Shown here: one piece after another, positions 10,309 through 22,851 of the stretch | Layout of the letters: each line of letters opens with the position of its first letter | How positions within the stretch are numbered: position 1 is the first letter of the stretch | Assembly: GCA_031316115.1 (NCBI GenBank) | Contig: JALDRC010000001.1 | Span: 372,001-436,000, forward strand | Direction: 5' to 3' | Length of the DNA: 64,000 bases | Source of the DNA: Nitrososphaeraceae archaeon | GTDB taxonomy: Archaea > Thermoproteota > Nitrososphaeria > Nitrososphaerales > Nitrososphaeraceae | Notes under the pieces: model-generated | Databases searched by the model: none | The model's input: only the letters and a program-made list of their open reading frames with translations | What the model was told of the DNA's origin: nothing | Translations under genes and position numbers: made by a program

Positions 10309-11571
10309 TTATTTTATTATTCCTGCTCCGATTAAACGCCATCTCTCTCCTATTTTTCTGCTAAGTGCAATACGACTATTCTGTAAAAGGCATATCGGTT
10401 TTTTAAGATTGATTTCTATTTTGTTACTTTTAGAATTCATTACCATTGCCATAGTAGCCGATGTTCCGATATTAACTCTAAGTGCCTCTCCTTTTTTTAT
10501 TGGTTCGACTTTAACCAATTCTTGTGTTCCTACTGCAGTATCAAAGAGATTCGTTTCAACAGATACAGAACTGACATTTTCTGGGAGTGTTCCTGGTTTT
10601 CCAACAACTGAGCCTATTAGAGAATCACTCTTAACTAGAGAAGGATCTAAAGTGGTGCCTATAGATACTAAGCCACCTGGTTTGACATTTTCCACCAAAC
10701 CTGCTCCGGTACCAAGACCAGAAATTTTTGAGTGAATTGGTTCATATTTGCCTTTGTTATTTAATATTCCTGGTCTTATTTCTATTTCATCACCTAAGTT
10801 GAATTCTCCTTGTATTAATGCTCCTCCTATTGCTCCACCACGTAGTTTTGCTATATGGATTCCAGGTTTGTTTATATCAAAAGATCGTAAAACATGCATT
10901 ACTGGATATGTGTTCTTGTTTCTCTCAGGTGTTTTAATATTATTTTCAAGGGATTCAATTAAAACATCAATATTGAGGTTATGCTGTGCAGAAATAGGTA
11001 TAATAGGTGCATTTTCTGCGACAGAATTTTTAACGAAATTTTTGATCTCATCATAATTTCCTAAAGCAATTTCTTTCTCAGTTAAATCAACCTTATTTTG
11101 GACAATTACGATTTGTTTTATCCCCAGAACCTGTAGAGCAAGCATATGTTCTCTTGTTTGAGGTTTAGGAACAGTCTCGTTTGCAGCAATTACTAAAATA
11201 GCTCCATCCATCAGACCTGCTCCAGACAACATATTAGCCATTAAACTCTCGTGTCCTGGTGAGTCTACAAAACTAGCTACTCTAAGTAGATGACTAGATT
11301 GTCCACAGTTGTTGCATATAGGTGTAGTAGAATAACATTCAGGGGTTGAACAATTAGAACATTTATAGAATGCTGCATCAGCATACCCTACTTTTATAGT
11401 AATTCCTCTTCGAAGCTCTTCACTATGAGCACTAGTCCAGATTCCAGTTATAGCCTCTATGAGAGTAGTTTTTCCGTGATCTACATGTCCTGAAGTACCT
11501 ATATTGATATTAGGTTGATAACCATACTCTTTAATGTACCAATCAGGAAGCGTTTCTTTCCAGTGCAACAT
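10309..11571 (-). CDS. eif2g: Translation initiation factor aIF2 gamma
   Basis: GTPase motifs NIGTSGHVDHGKTTL, DSPGHE, QNKVDL and Cys cluster CSNCSTPECYSTTPICNNCG. Confidence 0.96.
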   Translation of the reverse strand: MLHWKETLPDWYIKEYGYQPNINIGTSGHVDHGKTTLIEAITGIWTSAHSEELRRGITIKVGYADAAFYKCSNCSTPECYSTTPICNNCGQSSHLLRVASFVDSPGHESLMANMLSGAGLMDGAILVIAANETVPKPQTREHMLALQVLGIKQIVIVQNKVDLTEKEIALGNYDEIKNFVKNSVAENAPIIPISAQHNLNIDVLIESLENNIKTPERNKNTYPVMHVLRSFDINKPGIHIAKLRGGAIGGALIQGEFNLGDEIEIRPGILNNKGKYEPIHSKISGLGTGAGLVENVKPGGLVSIGTTLDPSLVKSDSLIGSVVGKPGTLPENVSSVSVETNLFDTAVGTQELVKVEPIKKGEALRVNIGTSATMAMVMNSKSNKIEINLKKPICLLQNSRIALSRKIGERWRLIGAGIIK

Positions 11572-11638
11572 CGTCTTTTATTTTATCGGGGATATTAAGG
11601 TAATTGAAATTATATTTGCAATTATTTTTAATTAAAAT

Positions 11639-12043
11639 TTATTCTTGAGATGATTTCAATGATTCATTGTTTCCAGTTGTAGAGACTGGTTCTTCTAAAT
11701 TAACACCGTCTAGAATGCAGTTTAATTGATAAATATCCTCAGTAATCATATTGCCTCTTACAAGCTTTCTTACTCTTTTACCTTCAGTAGAATCATTCAT
11801 TCCTACTCCTTTAGTCATTAAAACGTATTTTTTTACCCCTCCATGAACATCCGAGCGCATTGGTGTGCCTGATTTATCGCTTCCTCCGGTAACTCTTAAT
11901 TTTCCACCTGCTAAACCGACAATATTAGAATCATAAGAGTTTCCAATTTTCCCTCCCAAGAAAGGTTGAGCATCTTTATCTTTAAGTTCATATGAGATAC
12001 TCTTACCTTTTTTATCGGAGACAACTAATTTAAAATTTACCAA
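11639..12043 (-). CDS. rps6e: 30S ribosomal protein S6e
   Basis: MVNFKLVVSDKKGKSISYELKDKDAQPFLGGKIG..., RVTGGSDKSGTPMRSDVHGGVKKYVLMTKG. Confidence 0.95.
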   Translation of the reverse strand: MVNFKLVVSDKKGKSISYELKDKDAQPFLGGKIGNSYDSNIVGLAGGKLRVTGGSDKSGTPMRSDVHGGVKKYVLMTKGVGMNDSTEGKRVRKLVRGNMITEDIYQLNCILDGVNLEEPVSTTGNNESLKSSQE

Positions 12044-12933
12044 TATTTATCGAACTAATCTAATCATTAATTAATCTTTGCACAAAACTTTTCTCCGCGA
12101 TTGATAAGGTATCTTTAAAGAATTTTGAATTATTTATTTTAACTTGTAATGTCATCATTAAAACATCACCAAATTGTTTCTTTTCTATGAGCTAAGAAGA
12201 ATACTATGTCAAAGTATAATATAATACGCTTCACTAATCTTTTATATATATTTCAAATAATATTTCTGGTACCTTTTCCCTGTTTGAGATAGATCTATCC
12301 TTACATTTATGAAAATTTCGATCTTATTTGAATTACAACTAATAGGATTTATTAAAAAATTTCGAAAAGCTTTTAGGATACATAATGTAACTTGACTTCT
12401 CAGTTAGATCGTTTCGCTATGTTATAATGAACAATGGTATAAAATAGAGCTTAATTCACAATAGCTGTTAATGAAGGGTGCATTTGAAAGAAAATTTGAC
12501 CATTTTCAATTGGTTATAATCTTAGACTATAAATATCTTGCATAATGCAAAAAATCTAAGAAAAAATACATGGAGAAAAAATAAAAAAACTAAATTTAAT
12601 GTATTATTTGATTTTTTATTCGTTTATATTGTTTCTAAATTAAGAATTAATGTCTATACAATCTCTTGATATGTATAGGTTGTTTCTTCTTTACCATAAC
12701 GCAATCTAAAAATATAGAGATTACAAATGTGAATAATAACCAAGTAATAAATGACTTTGGTAAGCAAATTAAATAAACCATTTTATACTCTATTATCAAT
12801 CTTCAAAATTAACCTGGACTTAAATGTTTATTAATATAATTCCATTCCATACAAAGTTAAGCAAAATAATATTCATAAACATCTTACAAAAAACTATGAA
12901 AACGTTTAAATCATTTCTCAATACCCTTAAAAT

Positions 12934-13071
12934 GTGGACCAATCGGAATTAAAAGAAATAATACATTGTCCTGTTTGCGAAAATGTAATGATTCATTTAC
13001 AATCTTGTCATTTGCGATGCAATAGTTGTGGAGCAGAGTTAACTTGCTCTGATAAAGGATCTATATGGTAA
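12934..13071 (+). CDS. Putative Cys-rich zinc-binding microprotein (45 aa)
   Basis: GTG-start ORF: VDQSELKEIIHCPVCENVMIHLQSCHLRCNSCGAELTCSDKGSIW; CxxC...CxxxCxxC spacing. Not in the ORF track. Confidence 0.55.
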   Translation: MDQSELKEIIHCPVCENVMIHLQSCHLRCNSCGAELTCSDKGSIW

Positions 13072-15482
13072 AAGAAAAAAACTATTGTATCGTATTGATT
13101 TTATGAATTTCCAACAATAGTTAAATTTTGTATATTTGTTTTGTTTTGAAGAAAAGTCATTGCTTAAATTTTTTGATCTTAAATCAGTTTTAGTTAAATA
13201 AGCATTGATTCCTAGCATATTAATCTAGAATAAATTAAGTTGATGGAGGTAACCGCATATTCAATAGACAAATTTTATGAGTTGAACAATAGCGGCTTGT
13301 CATCCATTTTAAGAGTCCTATTACAAATATAGGTGATAACTATTGAATTACATTTTTTGGTTTTATAATAATATAATATAGAGTATAAGATAAAGTTTTA
13401 TCACTCGAAAAATCTGATTTTTAGGCACAATAAACATACTGTATTCTATTATAACTGCGAACAACAAACTTTCATTATTTATTCTAAATTGACGAATATC
13501 TAATAAAAAATTTATTATACCAATACTATTGGAAGAATATTGTCAACTTCGAAAGGTGACTGGTCTATGAACGCATTTTTAATTTGCCATATTTACGTTT
13601 CTATCAAATCTGTTTTTAGAAACAAGATATAAGTCAATAGAATATATTCTATTCATAAAATATTACTATTTTTATGCTATCCTCGGATGTATTTTTATAT
13701 CCTTATAGGAGATACATATATTGAAATCCATAAGTGTGCTTATCATACAATTCATGAAAATCAAATCGATTGTTTGTAGAGAAGTTTACTGGTCTCTTTA
13801 TTATTGGGAGGGGCAGACATGAGATACATATGCCACATATATGAATATTCTCAGGCATAGATATTAAGAATGAACAAGTCTGCTTGCAAAAGAACAATAA
13901 TCAAACCTTTATTGGAAATTAAATGTATTTTGGATCCAAACAAAAATCATCACTTTATATCTATGGCTAAATACCCATTTCAATAACTGATATCAATACC
14001 AAGACTTCAATTTTTTCTTTTATTATTTGCGTAAAACATAATCTCGCTCCTTTACAAAAGTCTTGTTGAAAGCAACAGATAGATAATTTTATAATTTAAA
14101 AACTACTCCCTTTTATACTAATTCTGATTTTAATATCTGCAGATAATATAGAATCTTAAAGTGCACCGTAAAAAAATTAGTCTGCAAAGTATTATGTATA
14201 TCTGAAAGCCTTTCATTACCGTTTTGTCATAATTCAGATCTATGGAATGCCTAGTATTTATGAAATAGCTTTAGAAAGCTAAACCAAACAATACACCTAC
14301 TATAAAACATTTAAAAATAATAATCTGAGAGGCAACATATCTTCTATCTGGTCTTTCTATTATATTATTATGTGCCCAGCTTATCAACCCTCTCAAATAC
14401 AAAATATTGAGAAGTACATCTGATCCTTCCTGCTGTAATAGTTTGTTAATTTGTATCTTGTTATCCCACAGTATAGTAAACCCATTAATTAGATTTATTC
14501 ATTATAAAAATACAATTATTAGGATTCATTTTGAATTATTTACTAATATCATATAGCAATGAAGAAAAGTAATTATTGATACTATTATGTGGGATTGTAT
14601 GATGTGATCATTTGAATTTTTGCCAATTTGATGTAATTGTATATTATTATATCAATAAAAATTGGTTTTTAGGTGGTCGTACTAAACATAAAATAGCTAA
14701 ATTTCTCTTATTGTATATTTAATTATAGTTATTATTGTATATTTCTGGACTATTGAAGATGTCTAAAATATTAAGTTATTGGTAATAAAATATCATGTTA
14801 AAATACTTGATTTCTAGTCATAATAATATAAATTTAGTAATTTAACTAATTGTTCTAGAAGATATGTAAAACTTTTAATAATTTAATTTTCCTTTTAAAA
14901 AATGACACAGTTATACAAGATTGTTTGTATGGACAGATCTTGTAATTTAATGAGTTCAAGTTATTTCTTACAATAATATATTAAATCAAACTCAAATATA
15001 AAATAACAAATATTTTCGATTTCTTGGTTTTTAAAACTATGTCATTTAAAATAATAAAAAATTTGAAATTATATAGATACCATTGCAATTGATTACAAAA
15101 GAAGTCTTAACAATCACCAGCACGAGATAGTTGAATGTTTATTTGGTTTTTTTAGAATTTGTCCAATTTTTTGGCTTAACTATATATATGCTTTATAATA
15201 ATTCCGAGATTGACTTTATATTCCTTGTTTTATAGAAATAAAATTCGATAAAATAACACGGAAATAATATCAATTTAGAGTATGTAATCATAATTTTTTT
15301 CTCAAATTTATTTCTATTAAGTTTAAAATACAATAATATATAAAAAATAATGAGTAGATTATATAATATTTTACTTTGTAAATAATTATTTTATTTTTTT
15401 CTTTTGGTAAAGATATCTTAAAAACACTAACAGAAACAAAAGATTAAATATTTAACTTTTGTATTGTCACATCGGTAGAGAA

Positions 15483-15872
15483 ATGATAGCAAAAAAAAAT
15501 GTAAAACCAAAGAAAGAGACGACCAAAGAACCTAAAGAAACAAAACCAAAGGAAACAAAACCAACAAAATCAGTACCAATTACAGTAGAATTAGATATTC
15601 TAAAGATACTTATTAACGAGAGACCTCTAATTCCGCTCCTAAGAGTATTGAAAACGAATAAAGAATTACATACCAGAGAATTATTGATAACAATGGGAAG
15701 TTGGGGATATGGACAATCCTTGATGAAACGAGCTACCAATCTAGGTTTGATAGATAGAAAAATTAAGAAAGAAAAGTCAAGAGGAAGAGGAAAACCTAGG
15801 ATATATAACGCTTTAACAAACAAGGGCAGAGAAGTGGTTAAACTAGCAGATAGAATAGGCTACGAAAAATAA
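15483..15872 (+). CDS. Winged-helix DNA-binding protein with Lys/Thr/Pro-rich N-terminal tail
   Basis: MIAKKNVKPKKETTKEPKETKPKETKPTK tail followed by a wHTH-like domain (ELHTRELLITMGSWGYGQSLMKRATNLGLI...RGRGKPRIYNALTNKGRE). Confidence 0.7.
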   Translation: MIAKKNVKPKKETTKEPKETKPKETKPTKSVPITVELDILKILINERPLIPLLRVLKTNKELHTRELLITMGSWGYGQSLMKRATNLGLIDRKIKKEKSRGRGKPRIYNALTNKGREVVKLADRIGYEK

Positions 15873-15921
15873 CCTTAATATTTTTTTAAATTCACATTTT
15901 TTTTAAAATGGCTTCGATACT

Positions 15922-16317
15922 ATGGATGTATTATGTGATACAAGTTTTTTATTAATAATAGTCACAAATCCTATAAAAATGATGGATTCGGTTGAGAAAG
16001 ATTTTGGAAAAATTAATTTTATTGTTCCTGATGTAGTAATAGACGAATTATGCCGTCTGCAACAGAAATCTACTATGAAAAAAGCTAAATTAGCGAAATT
16101 AGCAATGGAGATCTCAAAGAAATTTCCAAAGGTTACCACATCTAAATTTAAACACATAGATGATAACATTCTCGAATATGCTTATATACATAAATGTGCT
16201 GTAGCGACACTTGATAAAAAACTTATTAAAGATTTAAGCGCCAAAAACATTATTGTCATATCTCTGAGAAATAACAAGATGGTTATAGTAAATAATTATC
16301 GAAATAGACAAACTTAA
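15922..16317 (+). CDS. PIN-domain ribonuclease (Fcf1/VapC9-like)
   Basis: MDVLCDTSFLL, PDVVIDEL, DDNILEYA, VATLDKKL acidic residue pattern. Confidence 0.8.
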   Translation: MDVLCDTSFLLIIVTNPIKMMDSVEKDFGKINFIVPDVVIDELCRLQQKSTMKKAKLAKLAMEISKKFPKVTTSKFKHIDDNILEYAYIHKCAVATLDKKLIKDLSAKNIIVISLRNNKMVIVNNYRNRQT

Positions 16318-16341
16318 ATTTGAAATTTAATAATAAAAAAT

Positions 16342-16995
16342 GTGGAAATTAATAATGTTAAATTAGAATGGCTTGGGCATGATGGATATAAAATAATAAC
16401 TTCTGACAATTTAAAAATTTATATCGACCCATATAAATTAGATAAGAAGCATAACAAAAAGGATGCTGGGATAATCTTAATTTCACATAATCATTTTGAT
16501 CATTTAAGCCCAGAAGATTTGCGGATGGTAAGAAATGAAAATTCGTTGGTTATAGCCGCCAAAGAATGTGTTGACAAGCTGAAACAAGAGGGATTCAAAA
16601 ACATAAAGGAAGTAGAACCAGGCGAAATATTCAAAGAGGATGGTATTTCAATAGAAGTTGTTCCTGCTTATAACGTGGACAAAAATTTTCATCCCAAAGT
16701 GAATAAAAATGTCGGATTTAATATAACTGTAAACGACATTTCAATATATCACTGCGGCGATACCGACGTTATTCCTGAAATGAAGAATATAAAAACAGAT
16801 ATAGCCCTGGTTCCTGTCTCTGGAGTTTACGTGATGAATGCAGAAGAAGCTGCACTTGCAGTAAATGACATTATTAAACCTTCAAAGTTTGCAATTCCAA
16901 TGCACTATGGAAGTATTGTTGGGAGCGAGGAAGATGCGATTAAATTTAAAAAGGCAGTTAGGACTTGTGATGTTCTAATTTTGAATAAAGAATAA
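16342..16995 (+). CDS. MBL-fold metal-dependent hydrolase (UPF0173/UlaG-like)
   Basis: EWLGHDGYKI, ISHNHFDHLSPED, HCGDTDVIPEM, PMHYGSIVGSEEDA. Confidence 0.88.
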   Translation: MEINNVKLEWLGHDGYKIITSDNLKIYIDPYKLDKKHNKKDAGIILISHNHFDHLSPEDLRMVRNENSLVIAAKECVDKLKQEGFKNIKEVEPGEIFKEDGISIEVVPAYNVDKNFHPKVNKNVGFNITVNDISIYHCGDTDVIPEMKNIKTDIALVPVSGVYVMNAEEAALAVNDIIKPSKFAIPMHYGSIVGSEEDAIKFKKAVRTCDVLILNKE

Positions 16996-17348
16996 ATTAT
17001 ACACTTGCTATTTTTATATTCGGTTAAAATATAAAGTTCTATATATCTTACTCAGATAGACTGGAAATTTTAAAATTCTTTTAATTATTGTCATTAATAA
17101 AATACATCAATACACCTATTAATAACAAGTCTATAAATAGGTTAAATTGATGAACTTCGCCTAACAGTTTAGATACAACTATAGATTGAAAGAAAATCAG
17201 TTGAGGGATTTATAGTACGGGATTGATACAAATTTAAATATTAATAAAAGGATTGCAATGGTTACCCTATATTTACCTGTACAAAATATTGATTTCAATA
17301 AAAGATGTAAAACGAAAATTTATGTACCTCATTTTATTTTCATAGAAC

Positions 17349-17897
17349 ATGGCTAGAACTCTATCAGAACAAAAATTAACCATTGGCGATAAGGCGCCTT
17401 TATTTAAATTACAAGGAATAGATGGAAAAGATTACTCGTTAAGCGAGTTTAATAGTAAATTGACTCTAATAATCTTTATTTGTAATCATTGTCCTTTTGT
17501 AAAGGCAAGAATTAACGATATAATCAATCTTCGATCCTCATTCCCATCTAATGAACTTCAAATAATAGCTATTAATAGTAACGATCCTTCCTATCAAGAT
17601 GAAGGTTTTGAAAATATGAAATATTTTGCGAATGAATATAATTTGAATTTCCCTTATCTTTTCGATGAGACACAGGACGTAGCTAAAGCATATGGTGCGG
17701 TATGTACACCGGATCCATTTCTACTAGATTCCAATAAAACCTTGGTATTTCATGGAAAGATAAATGATGCAGTGGAACCGGAATCGAAACCACGTGTCCA
17801 TGTGATGAAAGAAAACATAATGAAATTATTAAACGGAGAAAAATTAGAAAAGCCATTTGATCCCTCAATAGGATGTTCAATCAAGTGGAAAAATTAA
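17349..17897 (+). CDS. Thioredoxin-like/AhpC-TSA family protein
   Basis: GDKAPLFKLQGIDGKDYSL, FICNHCPFVKAR, PDPFLLD. Confidence 0.88.
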   Translation: MARTLSEQKLTIGDKAPLFKLQGIDGKDYSLSEFNSKLTLIIFICNHCPFVKARINDIINLRSSFPSNELQIIAINSNDPSYQDEGFENMKYFANEYNLNFPYLFDETQDVAKAYGAVCTPDPFLLDSNKTLVFHGKINDAVEPESKPRVHVMKENIMKLLNGEKLEKPFDPSIGCSIKWKN

Positions 17898-17934
17898 TTT
17901 TTCTTTATAAAGATGAAAAACTAGCATTCAACAA

Positions 17935-19905
17935 TTGAAAGCAACTGATTCTGAATTCCAATTAAATTCAAAATTTACTCCTAAGGGAGATCAGGCTAAT
18001 GCGGTAAAAGATTTACTTAACGGACTCGAAAAAAAAGAAAAATCGATTCAAACTCTTTTGGGAGTTACTGGTAGTGGAAAAACTTTCACGGTCGCTAATA
18101 TAATAGCATCGTATAACAAGAATACACTCGTTATTTCTCCAAACAAGACTCTAGCAACGCAATTGTATACTGAATTTAAAGAATTTTTCCCCTCGAATAA
18201 TATTGGATATTTCGTTAGTTTTTATGATTATTACCAACCTGAAAGCTACATGCCTCAGACAGATACATACATCGAAAAGGATACTAATGTAAATGAAACA
18301 ATAGAAAAAATGAGATTAGAAGCAACTACAATGTTAATGTCTGGAGAACCTACTATTATTGTTTCTACTGTATCATGTATTTATTCACTAGGATCTCCAT
18401 CTGAATGGGAAAATAGTTCTATTTCCTTATACAAGGATTTTGAAATAACAAGAAGTGAGATCATCCACAGACTTGTTGAGTCAAGATATGAACGAAATGA
18501 TGTTAATTTATCTCAAGGAAATTTCAGAGTAAGAGGTGAATTTGTTGACATTTTTCCTGCATATTCTAATAATTTAATAAGAATTGAATTAGATGGAAAT
18601 ACGATTAGTAATATAACGATATATGAACCTGTAACAATGAATAAAATAAAAAATATCGATAAAATTAAAGTCTTTCCTGCCAAACATTTTGTCATAGATG
18701 AGGAGAAGAGAAGTATTGCAATAAAGTCTATAAGAAAAGAACTCAAAGAATGGATTACGAATTTAAAGAATGACTTGGAAAAAGAAAGATTAATTTCTAG
18801 AACTAATTATGATTTAGAGATGTTAAAAGAGCTTGGGTACTGCTCTGGAATAGAAAATTATTCGCGCCATTTTGACAGAAGAAGTCCAGGCCAACCTCCT
18901 TATTGTTTGTTAGATTTCTTTGAAAAGGATTTTTTAATTGTCATAGATGAATCACATGTTACAATACCACAACTTAGGGGTATGTTTAATGGTGATCATA
19001 CGAGAAAAAAAAGTCTTGTTGAGTATGGCTTTAGATTACCTAGTGCATTCGATAACAGACCACTTAAATTTGCTGAATTTGAAAAGTATTTAAATAAAGT
19101 TATTTATGTTTCCGCAACACCAGGATATTACGAACTTAGTTCTAGCTCACAAGTTGTAGAACAACTGATTAGACCAACTGGTTTGGTAGATCCTAAAATA
19201 GAAATAAGGAGATCTACCGATCAAATTAATGATTTTATTTCTGAGGTAAAATTAGCCGTAAAAAAGGATCAACGGATTCTAGTTACTACATTAACAAAAA
19301 GAATGGCGGAAGACCTAGCAGAATATCTTGCAAAAAAAAATATTAAAGTTAGGTATCTGCATTCTGAAATCGAAGGATTAGAAAGGACTGAGTTGATTCG
19401 TCAATTGCGATTAGGAGAGTTTGATGTTCTTGTAGGTATTAACCTTCTAAGAGAGGGTTTGGATATTCCAGAAGTTTCCCTTGTGGCAATTTTTGATGCC
19501 GATAAAGAAGGATTCTTACGAAATGAGGTGAGTTTAATTCAGACTTTCGGAAGAGCTGCGAGAAATATAGAAGGAAGAGTAATAATGTATTGTGAAAAAG
19601 TCACACAATCAATGAAGTTTGCTGTTGAAGAAACAGATAGAAGAAGAGCTAAACAGATCGAATATAATATAAAACTTGGAATTAGACCAAGATCTATAAT
19701 TAAGCCTATACCAGACACAAGACACAATAAAACAGATAAAGAAATCCTAAAGTCAATGAGTAAGAAAGATTTACGGAAACTGTCAATTGAAACAGAAAGC
19801 ATTATGAAAAAATGGGCGGATCAATTGGATTTTGAGAAGGCCATAGAATATAGAGATAAGTTAAAAATTATCAATCAACAACTGGGAATTACAGAGATAA
19901 GTTAA
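17935..19905 (+). CDS. uvrB: Excinuclease ABC subunit B
   Basis: [53 protein letters not shown]-terminal UVR domain. Confidence 0.97.
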   Translation: MKATDSEFQLNSKFTPKGDQANAVKDLLNGLEKKEKSIQTLLGVTGSGKTFTVANIIASYNKNTLVISPNKTLATQLYTEFKEFFPSNNIGYFVSFYDYYQPESYMPQTDTYIEKDTNVNETIEKMRLEATTMLMSGEPTIIVSTVSCIYSLGSPSEWENSSISLYKDFEITRSEIIHRLVESRYERNDVNLSQGNFRVRGEFVDIFPAYSNNLIRIELDGNTISNITIYEPVTMNKIKNIDKIKVFPAKHFVIDEEKRSIAIKSIRKELKEWITNLKNDLEKERLISRTNYDLEMLKELGYCSGIENYSRHFDRRSPGQPPYCLLDFFEKDFLIVIDESHVTIPQLRGMFNGDHTRKKSLVEYGFRLPSAFDNRPLKFAEFEKYLNKVIYVSATPGYYELSSSSQVVEQLIRPTGLVDPKIEIRRSTDQINDFISEVKLAVKKDQRILVTTLTKRMAEDLAEYLAKKNIKVRYLHSEIEGLERTELIRQLRLGEFDVLVGINLLREGLDIPEVSLVAIFDADKEGFLRNEVSLIQTFGRAARNIEGRVIMYCEKVTQSMKFAVEETDRRRAKQIEYNIKLGIRPRSIIKPIPDTRHNKTDKEILKSMSKKDLRKLSIETESIMKKWADQLDFEKAIEYRDKLKIINQQLGITEIS

Positions 19906-19907
19906 AT

Positions 19908-22850
19908 ATGGTCGATAAACTTGTATTAAAGGGTGCCAGACAACACAATCTTAAAAATATCAATCTAGAAATACCTAAGAAAAAAATCGTAGTGTTTACT
20001 GGACTTTCAGGATCTGGTAAGTCTACTCTTGCTTTTGATACGATATATGCAGAAGGTCAGAGAAGGTACGTCGAATCTTTATCTGCGTATGCAAGACAAT
20101 TTCTTGAATTGATGGATAAACCAGATATTGATTCAATAGAAGGATTATCCCCTGCGATATCAATCCAACAAAAAACAACTAATAAAAACCCCCGATCCAC
20201 TGTTGGAACTGTAACAGAGATTTATGATTATCTCCGGTTGTTATTTGCAAAAATAGGTATTCCTTATTGTCCTAAATGTCAAAGAAAAATAACAAGTCAA
20301 ACAATAAATTCCATCACCGATTCGATTTTAAGACTAGGGCATTCTAAAAAATCCATTCTAATTCTAGCTCCCATAGTAATAGGAAAAAAAGGCACTTTTG
20401 AAAAACTTTTTGATGAATTTAGAAAAAACGGATACTCCAGAGTTAGAATTGATGGTAATATTGAAGATATGGAAAGTGAACAAAAATTAGATAACACAAA
20501 TTCCAACACCTCATTTATGGGTATCAATAATCATAAGACGGTAAACAAATCTATTTCCTCAAATTCTAATATAGAATTAGACAAACAAAAAAAACACAAT
20601 ATAGAGGTTTTAATTGACAGATTAAAACCAAGCATAGAGGAGCGTAGCAGATTATACGAAGCAGTTCAAACTGCCGTAACATTGGGAAATGGTTTAATAA
20701 TTTGCACTGTGGAGAATAAAGATTATTTGTTTTCTCAGCATAATTCTTGTCCATACTGTAATATAAGCATTGGAAACTTAGAGCCTAGATCTTTTTCTTT
20801 CAATTCACCATATGGAGCGTGCCGAAATTGTAATGGAATCGGAGTAAAGATAGAATTTGATCCGGATTTAATAATTCCTGACAAAACTAAAAATATTTTA
20901 GAAGGTGCTATTAAACCATGGAACGGAAAGTTCGCTTCTTTCAGATCTTCGATGTTAAAAGATGTAGGAAAAAAATTTGGATTTAGTTTATTTACACCTA
21001 TTAATACGATGAAAGATGAACAATTAAAGGTAATTTTGTATGGAACAGATGATAATATACATTTCAAATATGAATCAAGATATTCCCAAAGTAAATGGGA
21101 ATATCAATCAAATTTTGAAGGAGTGATTCCAAACCTAGAAAGATTATATAATACCTCAGAATCAGATTCAAAAAGAGAATTTTTAAAGAAATTTATGAAA
21201 GAGAGAATTTGCGAAAAATGTAATGGGAAACGATTACGAGATCAAGTTCTGTCAGTAAGGATTAATGATATGTCGATTATGGAAATATGTGACTTATCAA
21301 TAGACGATTGCTTTAAGTTTTTCGCAGAATTAAATTTAAGTTCAATGGAAAAAGATATTGCTAAAAATATATTGAAGGAAACTCTTTCGAGATTAGAATT
21401 CTTGAAAAATGTTGGACTCAATTATTTAACATTAAATAGATCTACTAGCTCCTTATCTGGTGGCGAATCCCAAAGAATCAGACTTGCCACACAAATTGGT
21501 TCGAATCTAACAGGAGTACTATATGTTTTAGATGAACCTACAATAGGTTTGCATCAACGTGATAATAACAGATTGATAAATACATTAAAGAAATTGAGAG
21601 ATATAGATAATACTTTGATAATTGTTGAACATGATGAAGAAATTATCAGAAATTCTGACTGGATCGTAGATATAGGACCAGGTGCTGGAATCCATGGTGG
21701 AAATGTAGTTGCGCAAGGAACAATTTTAGATATTATAGAGAACGATAAATCAATAACTGGAAAATTTTTGAAAGGGGATGAATATGTTGTCAAAATTTCT
21801 AGAAAAAAGGAAAAAATGAATAAATGGTTATGTTTATACGGAGCAAATGCGAATAATTTAAAAGATGTAAATGTAGAATTTCCGATAGGATTTCTGACAG
21901 TCGTAAGCGGGGTTTCAGGATCAGGAAAATCTACTCTAATTAATGATATATTGTATAAAGCAATAAAAAAGATTTTCGGAAGTGATGAATCACCTGGAAA
22001 ACACAGCAAGATTATAGGAACAGAACATATAGACAAGATAATCGGAATAGATCAATCACCAATAGGAAGAACTCCGCGCTCTAATGCGGCAACCTACGTA
22101 GAATTGTTCACTCATATAAGACAATTATTTGCAAGAACAGTTAGGGCGAAGGAAATGGGGTTTAACCCTGGAAGATTTTCGTTTAATGTACGAGGTGGAA
22201 GATGTGAAGCATGCGAAGGGTGTGGTGTTAAAAAAATAGAAATGCAATTTTTACCTGATGTATACGTCAAATGTGATGAATGCATTGGAAAAAGATATAA
22301 TCCAGAAACACTCTTAATAAAATATAAAGAGAAAGACGTGGCTGAAGTTCTAAATTTTACAGTGGAAGAGGCAATGGATTTCTTTAGAAATATACCTATA
22401 ATTTACAAAAAATTAAAAACTTTGCATGATGTAGGATTGGGTTATATAAAACTAGGTCAACCTGCAACAACATTTTCAGGAGGAGAGGCGCAAAGAATAA
22501 AGCTTGCTTCAGAACTCTCACGAAAAGATACCGGAAATACTCTATACATATTAGATGAACCGACAACTGGCCTTCACTTTTCTGATGTTAAAAAATTATT
22601 ATCTGTCTTAAAAAGATTAACAGAATTAGGTAATACCGTAATAGTAATTGAACATAATTTAGATGTAATAGCAAGTGCTGACTGGATAATCGATTTGGGG
22701 CCTGAAGGTGGGAACGGAGGAGGAAAACTTGTTGCATGTGGTATTCCGGATGATCTTATAAAATATAAAGATTCAAGTTACACAATAAAATTTTTAAAAA
22801 GAAAGCTTGATAAAATTTCAAATCTCAATAAAGAAATAGTTCTAAATTAG
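19908..22850 (+). CDS. uvrA: Excinuclease ABC subunit A
   Basis: Two ABC ATPase halves ([47 protein letters not shown]), two signature motifs, Zn-binding Cys clusters. Confidence 0.97.
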   Translation: MVDKLVLKGARQHNLKNINLEIPKKKIVVFTGLSGSGKSTLAFDTIYAEGQRRYVESLSAYARQFLELMDKPDIDSIEGLSPAISIQQKTTNKNPRSTVGTVTEIYDYLRLLFAKIGIPYCPKCQRKITSQTINSITDSILRLGHSKKSILILAPIVIGKKGTFEKLFDEFRKNGYSRVRIDGNIEDMESEQKLDNTNSNTSFMGINNHKTVNKSISSNSNIELDKQKKHNIEVLIDRLKPSIEERSRLYEAVQTAVTLGNGLIICTVENKDYLFSQHNSCPYCNISIGNLEPRSFSFNSPYGACRNCNGIGVKIEFDPDLIIPDKTKNILEGAIKPWNGKFASFRSSMLKDVGKKFGFSLFTPINTMKDEQLKVILYGTDDNIHFKYESRYSQSKWEYQSNFEGVIPNLERLYNTSESDSKREFLKKFMKERICEKCNGKRLRDQVLSVRINDMSIMEICDLSIDDCFKFFAELNLSSMEKDIAKNILKETLSRLEFLKNVGLNYLTLNRSTSSLSGGESQRIRLATQIGSNLTGVLYVLDEPTIGLHQRDNNRLINTLKKLRDIDNTLIIVEHDEEIIRNSDWIVDIGPGAGIHGGNVVAQGTILDIIENDKSITGKFLKGDEYVVKISRKKEKMNKWLCLYGANANNLKDVNVEFPIGFLTVVSGVSGSGKSTLINDILYKAIKKIFGSDESPGKHSKIIGTEHIDKIIGIDQSPIGRTPRSNAATYVELFTHIRQLFARTVRAKEMGFNPGRFSFNVRGGRCEACEGCGVKKIEMQFLPDVYVKCDECIGKRYNPETLLIKYKEKDVAEVLNFTVEEAMDFFRNIPIIYKKLKTLHDVGLGYIKLGQPATTFSGGEAQRIKLASELSRKDTGNTLYILDEPTTGLHFSDVKKLLSVLKRLTELGNTVIVIEHNLDVIASADWIIDLGPEGGNGGGKLVACGIPDDLIKYKDSSYTIKFLKRKLDKISNLNKEIVLN

Positions 22851-22851
22851 T

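Noticed and set aside
10409-11056. Two + ORFs (108 and 102 aa)
   Set aside because: Antisense to the aIF2-gamma gene; shadow ORFs of a conserved GTPase.
13240-13332. Short ORF MEVTAYSIDKFYELNNSGLSSILRVLLQI in the desert
   Set aside because: Only 29 aa with no motif; cannot be distinguished from chance or a pseudogene scrap.
13703-13897. 64-aa minus ORF in the desert
   Set aside because: Cys-containing but no coherent metal-binding spacing or family; likely chance.
15922-16317. PIN-domain protein as a VapC toxin of a toxin-antitoxin pair
   Set aside because: No adjacent antitoxin-like small ORF on the same strand; upstream winged-helix protein is not a typical VapB. Fcf1/VapC9-like housekeeping role more likely.
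17323-17342. Shared GTACCTCATTTTATT string with 29131-29146
   Set aside because: Short AT-rich match without extended homology; probably chance.
21554-22036. 160-aa minus ORF
   Set aside because: Antisense to uvrA; low-complexity Ile/Phe/Ser composition.
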